This document shows positions 6,191 to 10,405 of a stretch of 10,405 nucleotides of DNA, in pieces (position 1 is the first letter of the stretch; each line of letters opens with the position of its first letter). Source of the DNA: an uncultured Ruminococcus sp. (GTDB taxonomy: Bacteria > Bacillota > Clostridia > Oscillospirales > Acutalibacteraceae); NCBI GenBank assembly GCA_902803125.1, contig CADCOZ010000137.1:1-10405 (forward strand), given 5' to 3'. The notes beneath the pieces were generated by a model that saw only the letters and a list, made by a program, of their open reading frames with translations, had not been told where the DNA came from and did no database searches. The position numbers and the translations under genes were made by a program.

Positions 6191-6207
6191 TTTACATATC
6201 ATGTAAA
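6191..6207. promoter_or_regulatory. 17-base inverted repeat between divergent genes
   Basis: TTTACAT-ATC-ATGTAAA is a perfect inverted repeat with 7-base arms and a 3-base centre. It lies in the 42-base gap between the phosphodiesterase and the first small gene, bounded by their two Shine-Dalgarno sites. It could be an operator for a dimeric regulator or a small RNA hairpin. Neither is shown, and no clear -35/-10 pair is visible in the gap. Confidence 0.4.
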
Positions 6208-6219
6208 GGTGGTGAGAGT

Positions 6220-6375
6220 ATGGACAAAAAACAAGTCGAACAGCTTTTCAGCCGTCTTTCCGAAGATGACCGCAAAAAAGTGGAGCAGATTCTTGCCGAT
6301 AAAAACAAAACCCAGCAGATTCTGAACACCCCGCAGGCACAGGCCCTGATGAAAAAATTGATGGGGGAACAATAA
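6220..6375 (+). CDS. Small conserved-looking protein of unknown function (51 residues)
   Basis: A short charged helical protein beginning MDKKQVEQLFSRLSEDD and ending KKLMGEQ. It has no signal peptide or membrane segment. AAAGGTGG at 6205-6212 gives a well-spaced ribosome site, and the next gene starts two bases after its stop (TAATCATG), so it is very likely translated. Residues 34-47 (ILNTPQAQALMKKL) resemble residues 11-24 of the next protein (LLSDPQTMEQIKGL), a Leu-x-x-Pro-Gln helical motif faintly like STI1/DP-type segments. That likeness is my inference. It is the first of three small genes read together; the role is unknown. Confidence 0.75.
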   Translation: MDKKQVEQLFSRLSEDDRKKVEQILADKNKTQQILNTPQAQALMKKLMGEQ

Positions 6376-6377
6376 TC

Positions 6378-6764
6378 ATGGAAGATCTGTCACGCAAAAT
6401 CAGCGAATTGCTGAGTGACCCCCAAACAATGGAACAAATCAAAGGACTGGCGGGAATGTTCCAAGCCTCCGCACCGTCCCCTGAAACCGCACCGCCGCCG
6501 ACAGCCGCTCCCGTGAGTACAGCAGAGCCGCCGAGCGGCGGCCTGCCGGACACCCATATGCTTGGCATGATGATGAAGCTGGCCCCGCTGATGAGTTCCT
6601 TTCGGGACGAAGACGACAGCACACGCCTGCTGAAAGCCCTCAAGCCCTTTATGCACGAGGAACGAGCCGGACGGATTGACGGCGCCATCCGTCTGCTGCA
6701 CATCATGAAGCTGCTGCCGCTGTTAAAAAGTGCAGGTCTGGAAGGGCTGCTGTGGAACGGCTGA
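6378..6764 (+). CDS. Hypothetical helical protein with Pro/Ala-rich linker (128 residues)
   Basis: I cannot name a function. The protein has three parts. An N-terminal amphipathic helix (about residues 1-29) contains LLSDPQTMEQIKGL. A Pro/Ala/Thr-rich linker covers about 30-57. A C-terminal helical section (58-128) contains MLGMMMKLAPLMSSF, a DEDDSTRLLKALKP block and a hydrophobic LLHIMKLLPLLKSAG end. I recall similarly built uncharacterised proteins in Clostridia but cannot verify this here. There is no signal peptide; the hydrophobic helices suggest oligomerisation or membrane-surface contact, not spanning. It starts two bases after the previous stop, with a weak GGGGGA at 6363-6368, so coupling is likely. 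Confidence 0.78.
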   Translation: MEDLSRKISELLSDPQTMEQIKGLAGMFQASAPSPETAPPPTAAPVSTAEPPSGGLPDTHMLGMMMKLAPLMSSFRDEDDSTRLLKALKPFMHEERAGRIDGAIRLLHIMKLLPLLKSAGLEGLLWNG

Positions 6765-6863
6765 CGAACTCACCCGCACAGTTGGAGCGTATGGAACCGA
6801 TGGATACAGTGATTTCCTTCCTAAGAGCCAAGTTCCCCTATATGACCAAAGGAGATGAACAGA

Positions 6864-7229
6864 ATGACCGAACACGAAATGCAGAGAATGCAGCAGGAAG
6901 CCGTTCGGCGAACGCAGGAAATGCAAAGACGGGCAGCCGCTTTTCGTCATTCGCCCCAACAGGAGTCTGTTTCCCCTGCTCCTGCGGCCGTACCGCCTGC
7001 CACAGCACCGGCGACACCCGTTTCTGCGGCGGCCACTGCTCAAACGGTACCGGAAGAAACCGGTAAACCGCCCGATAAAGAACGTGCGGCGAACCAATTA
7101 TCGGGCGGCATTTTTGAAACCCTGTTCAAAGACAAAGAGAAAACCCTAATCATGGGAATCCTCTTATTGCTTATGGACGAAAAAACCGACAACAGCCTGC
7201 TGATGGCACTGATGTATCTGTTGCTGTAA
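6864..7229 (+). CDS. Hypothetical protein: charged N-helix, Pro/Ala linker, hydrophobic C-terminus (121 residues)
   Basis: Function unknown. Residues 1-30 are a Met/Gln/Arg-rich helix (MTEHEMQRMQQEAVRR). Residues 31-70 are a low-complexity Pro/Ala/Thr linker. Residues 80-121 form a compact hydrophobic end with two Leu-rich segments (about 94-104 and 111-121) split by MDEKTDN. The layout mirrors the preceding protein. I chose ATG 6864 because AAAGGAG (6848-6854) lies nine bases upstream; the in-frame ATG 6855 touches the Shine-Dalgarno and is unlikely. It ends 7 bases from the convergent proA stop, with no terminator between. About 100 bases separate it from the previous gene; see the finding on the alternative frame there. 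Confidence 0.75.
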   Translation: MTEHEMQRMQQEAVRRTQEMQRRAAAFRHSPQQESVSPAPAAVPPATAPATPVSAAATAQTVPEETGKPPDKERAANQLSGGIFETLFKDKEKTLIMGILLLLMDEKTDNSLLMALMYLLL

Positions 7230-7236
7230 GCACCCT

Positions 7237-8481
7237 TCAGCGAACCTGTCCTTCACCTTCGATGATGAATTTCATGGAGGTCAGTTCGTTCAGTCCCATG
7301 GGACCTCTGGCATGGAGTTTCTGGGTGGAGATACCGATTTCTGCCCCTAAGCCGAACATACCGCCATCGGTGAATCGGGTGGATACATTCACATAAACAG
7401 CGGCAGAATCCACTGCGGCCGTAAAGCGTCTGGCATTCTGATAATCCCGTGTGACGATACATTCACTATGCCCTGTGGAGTAGCGGTCAATATGAGCGAC
7501 TGCTTCCTCCAAGGAATCCACCACCTTGACCGCCAAGATATAATCGCCGTATTCCGTTTCCCAGTCGCTTTCCTCTGCGGGAACAACCGATTCACCTAAA
7601 ATAGCTTTGGTTCTTGCACAGCCCCTCAGTTCCACGTTCTTTTCGTCCAGCCGTGCCTTGATGACGGGAAGGGCTTTTTCGGCAATCTTTTCATGCACCA
7701 AAATCGTTTCGATGGCATTACATACCGAGGGACGGGACGTTTTCGCATTGTAGATAATATTGGCGGCCATCTCGATATCGGCACTTTCATCAACAAAAAC
7801 ATGACAGTTGCCGGCACCGGTTTCAATCACCGGCACCTTGGCATTGGCTACAACCGCTTTAATCAATCCTTTGCCGCCTCTGGGAATCAGTACGTCTAAG
7901 TATTCGGTCAATTCCATCAATTCAATGGACGACTGACGGCTGGTATCCTGAATCAGCTGTACACAGTGCCGATCCAAGCCGACACTTTCAATAGCATCCT
8001 GCATAATGGCTGTCAGGCACTGATTGGAATGAATGGCTTCTTTGCCGCCGCGAAGTATTACGGCGTTGCCGCTTTTCAAGCACAAAACAGCGGCATCCAC
8101 GGTAACATTCGGACGGGCTTCAAAAATAATGCCGATAACCCCCAGCGGTACACGCACCTTGGTGATAGCCATACCGTTCGGACGGGTACTGCCGCTGATA
8201 ACGGTGCCAATCGGATCCGGCAACGCCGCCACTTCCAAAACACCGTCTGCAACACCTTTGATGCGTTCGGCTCCCAATGTTAAACGGTCAATCAGGGCGG
8301 CGGATAATCCGTTGTTTCTGCCGTTTTCAAGGTCAATCTGATTGGCCTGCATAATCTCCTCCTGATGCTCTATCAAGGCTTTGGCAATAGCTTTGAGGGC
8401 ATCGTTTTTCTTTTCACCGGCCACCGCTAACTGTCTGGCGGCGGTTTTGGCGTTCTGTCCCATGATATCAATGGTTCTCAT
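7237..8481 (-). CDS. proA: Gamma-glutamyl phosphate reductase (glutamate-5-semialdehyde dehydrogenase)
   Basis: This is the second step of proline synthesis: NADPH-dependent reduction of gamma-glutamyl phosphate to glutamate-5-semialdehyde in the cytosol. The 414 residues match the family length. Diagnostic blocks are EARPNVTVDA at 121-130, LKSGNAVILRGGKEA at 135-149, PRGGKGLI at 200-207, ETGAGNCHVFVD at 220-231 and the catalytic Cys254 in SRPSVCNAIET. Three ATGs in a row are possible starts (8487, 8484 and 8481). I chose 8481 because AGGAG at 8490-8494 is eight bases upstream of it but only two from the first ATG. It lies 37 bases downstream of proB on the same strand, so they form a proBA operon. 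No proC is seen in the window. Confidence 0.97.
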   Translation of the reverse strand: MRTIDIMGQNAKTAARQLAVAGEKKNDALKAIAKALIEHQEEIMQANQIDLENGRNNGLSAALIDRLTLGAERIKGVADGVLEVAALPDPIGTVISGSTRPNGMAITKVRVPLGVIGIIFEARPNVTVDAAVLCLKSGNAVILRGGKEAIHSNQCLTAIMQDAIESVGLDRHCVQLIQDTSRQSSIELMELTEYLDVLIPRGGKGLIKAVVANAKVPVIETGAGNCHVFVDESADIEMAANIIYNAKTSRPSVCNAIETILVHEKIAEKALPVIKARLDEKNVELRGCARTKAILGESVVPAEESDWETEYGDYILAVKVVDSLEEAVAHIDRYSTGHSECIVTRDYQNARRFTAAVDSAAVYVNVSTRFTDGGMFGLGAEIGISTQKLHARGPMGLNELTSMKFIIEGEGQVR

Positions 8482-8518
8482 CATCATAACTCCTTTTCTG
8501 TGATTCTATAAAGTGTGT

Positions 8519-9322
8519 TTACATACTGCCTTCAGCCGCTGTAAAAAGCGTTCCCATCGGCTGACCTTCAATCAGTTTATAGATATTGGCAGGGTCACTG
8601 CCGCTCATAACACAGCAGTTAATACCGGCACCGGTAGCGGCGGCGGCGGCGGTTATTTTCGTTGCCATACCGCCGGTACCCCGATTAGAGCCTGTACCGC
8701 CGGCCATTTCCCGAATATGGTCATCTATATGCGTGACCACGGGAACCCGCACGGCATCGGGATTTTTGCGGGGATCCGAATCATACAGGCCATCAATATC
8801 CGTGAGGATCACCAGCAAGTCAGCCGCCGCCAAATCAGCCACGATAGCGGATAAGTTATCGTTATCGCCAAAATTGGAACCTACGATTTCATCAATCGCC
8901 ACCGTATCGTTTTCATTGACAATCGGGATAATTCCCATTTCCAAGAGGGTACGGAAGGTATTGACAACATTCTGGCGGGAATGGTCGTGAATAACAACAT
9001 TTTTGGTCAGCAGTACCTGTGCCACCGAATTGTTATATTCCCCAAAAAACTTATCATACAGGAACATCAATTCGCATTGGCCAACAGCCGCCAACGCCTG
9101 TTTGTAGCGGGTTTCATCGGGTCTTTTTTTCATTTTGAGCTTCCCCATACCCACACCGATAGCACCGGAGCTGACAAGAATGATTTCTTTGCCGCTGTTG
9201 TGCAAATCGCTGAGAACTTTACAGAGCTGTTCGAGTCTGCGAAGATTCACCTGACCGTTTTCATACGTCAATGTTGAGGTACCCACCTTAATAACAATGC
9301 GTCTTGTTTTGAACATATCCAT
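8519..9322 (-). CDS. proB: Glutamate 5-kinase, short form without PUA domain
   Basis: This is the first and usually feedback-controlled step of proline synthesis: ATP-dependent phosphorylation of glutamate to gamma-glutamyl phosphate. At 267 residues it is only the amino-acid-kinase domain; the C-terminal PUA domain of the approximately 367-residue E. coli enzyme is absent, as in many Firmicutes. Motifs are Lys12 in VIKVGTST, SSGAIGVG at 51-58, NENDT at 136-140, FGDNDNLSA at 151-159, TDIDGLY at 174-180 and GTGGMATK at 215-222. ATG 9322 has a close AAAGGA; the in-frame ATG 9316 is better spaced and may be the true start. It is transcribed from the promoter at 9364-9392 and followed by proA. 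Confidence 0.96.
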   Translation of the reverse strand: MDMFKTRRIVIKVGTSTLTYENGQVNLRRLEQLCKVLSDLHNSGKEIILVSSGAIGVGMGKLKMKKRPDETRYKQALAAVGQCELMFLYDKFFGEYNNSVAQVLLTKNVVIHDHSRQNVVNTFRTLLEMGIIPIVNENDTVAIDEIVGSNFGDNDNLSAIVADLAAADLLVILTDIDGLYDSDPRKNPDAVRVPVVTHIDDHIREMAGGTGSNRGTGGMATKITAAAAATGAGINCCVMSGSDPANIYKLIEGQPMGTLFTAAEGSM

Positions 9323-9363
9323 TTTCCTTTATTCCTTTCGGCACAAGCAATATTACGGCTTAC

Positions 9364-9392
9364 AGTATAACACACTTTCCAACGATGGTCAA
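9364..9392 (-). promoter_or_regulatory. Sigma-A-type promoter of proBA
   Basis: On the - strand, TTGACC (9392-9387) and TATACT (9369-9364) are separated by exactly 17 bases. Each matches consensus at 5 of 6. The start would fall near 9357, giving a leader of about 35 bases, too short for a T-box or other large riboswitch. Confidence 0.75.
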
Positions 9393-9406
9393 GACAATAA
9401 AAACGG

Positions 9407-9435
9407 TTGCATCAGAGGTTTTTGCGTGTTATAAT
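9407..9435 (+). promoter_or_regulatory. Extended -10 promoter of the macrodomain gene
   Basis: A perfect TATAAT (9430-9435) is preceded by TGT, making an extended -10 (TGTTATAAT). The -35 is weak (TTGCAT, 9407-9412) at exactly 17 bases. This points away from the proBA promoter, with 14 bases between the two -35 boxes. AAAGGAGG at 9472-9479 is the ribosome site. Confidence 0.7.
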
Positions 9436-9485
9436 GGGCAAAAGACAAACGCTCTCTCCCATTTCATTGATAAAGGAGGATAACC

Positions 9486-10316
9486 ATGGTTAACCTTATT
9501 GCTGTCTTTTCCGACACCCAACGGCTTTGTGAGGAGGACGAAGATCTTTCGGAGGCTATCCGTCAGACAATTGCCCGTCAGTATGTGGTGCGTGAGCCGA
9601 AAGACATGAAACCCCTGCCGGCACAGCCCCGCTTTGCGTCACCCGCAAATGTTGTTGTATCACGCAAACGCAGTTTTGAAGCCGCCCAAGCCTATCCGCA
9701 TGACCGTGTTTGTGTGCTGAATTTTGCTTCTTCCACCCATGTGGGCGGCGGTGTCCGTCATGGTGCCAGAGCACAGGAAGAATGTCTTTGCCGATGCAGT
9801 ACGCTGTATTTTGCTATCGGCGACAAGGAAACTGCCGAAAAGTTTCATTACTATCACCAACAGCTGTTCCATAAAGGCAAAATGACCTCCCTGCATAACG
9901 ATGACTGTATTTTTTCCCCCGATATCAAGGTGATAAAAACAGATACCGAATCACCCTGCCGTCTTGAAAAACAAGATCGCTATACAGTAGATGTCATTAC
10001 CTGTGCCGCTCCCAACCTGAGTCCCTTCTTCGGCTCTCACTCTGTCACCGATGATGTGCTTCTGTCACTGCACAAAACACGAGCCAAAAGAATTTTGGAT
10101 ATTGCTGTCAGCGAAGGAGAAGATGTCATCATTCTTGGTGCCTTTGGCTGTGGTGCTTTCCGCAATCCGCCGGCCGTGGTCGCCAAAGCCTATCAGGAAA
10201 TCCTAAAGGCGTATTTATACAACTTCAAAACGAGTGAATTCGCTATCTATTGTCCGCCAAACAGCCGCAGTGAAAATTATCAGGCTTTCCGCAGTGTTTT
10301 ATCGGAATACCTGTAA
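9486..10316 (+). CDS. Bacterial-type poly(ADP-ribose) glycohydrolase-like macrodomain protein (TIGR02452/DUF2263 type)
   Basis: Cytosolic, 276 residues. The family binds ADP-ribose in a macrodomain and removes ADP-ribose from modified targets. The PARG signature GGG-X(n)-QEE is clear: Gly87-89 and Gln97-Glu98-Glu99 in HVGGGVRHGARAQEE, with Glu98 and Glu99 as the expected catalytic pair. Macrodomain blocks VCVLNFASS (75-83), ITCAAPN (171-177) and GAFGCGAFRNPP (218-229) are present. The N-terminal helical part (about 1-55) is typical of the microbial type. AAAGGAGG six bases before the ATG supports the start. It has its own promoter and no obvious partner; no ADP-ribosyltransferase or NAD-consuming gene is in the window. 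Activity on poly- versus mono-ADP-ribose cannot be decided from sequence. Confidence 0.9.
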   Translation: MVNLIAVFSDTQRLCEEDEDLSEAIRQTIARQYVVREPKDMKPLPAQPRFASPANVVVSRKRSFEAAQAYPHDRVCVLNFASSTHVGGGVRHGARAQEECLCRCSTLYFAIGDKETAEKFHYYHQQLFHKGKMTSLHNDDCIFSPDIKVIKTDTESPCRLEKQDRYTVDVITCAAPNLSPFFGSHSVTDDVLLSLHKTRAKRILDIAVSEGEDVIILGAFGCGAFRNPPAVVAKAYQEILKAYLYNFKTSEFAIYCPPNSRSENYQAFRSVLSEYL

Positions 10317-10405
10317 ACCGTTCCGCAAACCTCACTTGAAACAACACCGCTGTTCCCTTCTCCCTGTTCTTTCTGAATGTCAAAAAGCACAGCAAGGTCA
10401 TTAAC

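Noticed and set aside
9323..9363. T-box or proline riboswitch in the proBA leader
   Set aside because: The promoter leaves only about 35 bases of leader, with no specifier hairpin or terminator/antiterminator pair.
10280..10405. Possible 3' end of a - strand gene entering from the right edge (open frame ending in TGA at 10280-10282)
   Set aside because: Only about 40 codons are visible, it overlaps the macrodomain gene by 37 bases, and a second - strand frame is also open there. There is too little to call.

Overview
The window looks like chromosomal DNA of a Firmicute of class Clostridia, most likely an Oscillospirales/Ruminococcaceae-type gut anaerobe. This rests on the cmk-plsC-plsC-(ispH::rpsA) gene order, the fused IspH/ribosomal protein S1, the DUF436 (UPF0340/YwlG) protein, a short ProB without a PUA domain, consistent AGGAGG Shine-Dalgarno sites, and hairpin-rich intergenic repeats. 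The genus is an inference; no rRNA or other marker is present.

Layout. Bases 1-105 are the right end of a dispersed repeat. A sigma-A-type promoter (108-136) follows directly and drives a tight + strand operon: cmk (CMP kinase), two tandem PlsC-type acyltransferases and the ispH-rpsA fusion, closed by a strong intrinsic terminator (4066-4104). Next come a DUF436 protein and an HD-domain phosphohydrolase, both +. Bases 5285-5682 hold no credible gene. They contain a mosaic of hairpins, a probable terminator and a second, rearranged copy of the repeat seen at the window start. A - strand YfcE/MJ0936-type phosphodiesterase then diverges from three small + strand genes of unknown function (6220-7229). 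These converge on a - strand proB-proA pair (7237-9322). Back-to-back promoters separate proB from a + strand bacterial-type poly(ADP-ribose) glycohydrolase-like macrodomain protein (9486-10316). The last 89 bases hold nothing I can call.

How the genes fit together. The first operon joins nucleotide supply (CMP kinase), phospholipid synthesis (acyltransferases), the last step of the MEP isoprenoid pathway (IspH) and translation (S1). Stop/start overlaps suggest translational coupling. proB and proA give the first two steps of proline synthesis from glutamate. The three small genes and the macrodomain gene are the parts least explained by known housekeeping biology.

Items most worth a second look: a strong internal Shine-Dalgarno and ATG at the ispH/rpsA junction; a second acyltransferase with an altered motif III and no normal start codon; the dispersed structured repeat; and the small-gene cluster. 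I see no CRISPR array, integrase, transposase, tRNA or rRNA, and no complete new multi-gene system that I could defend.
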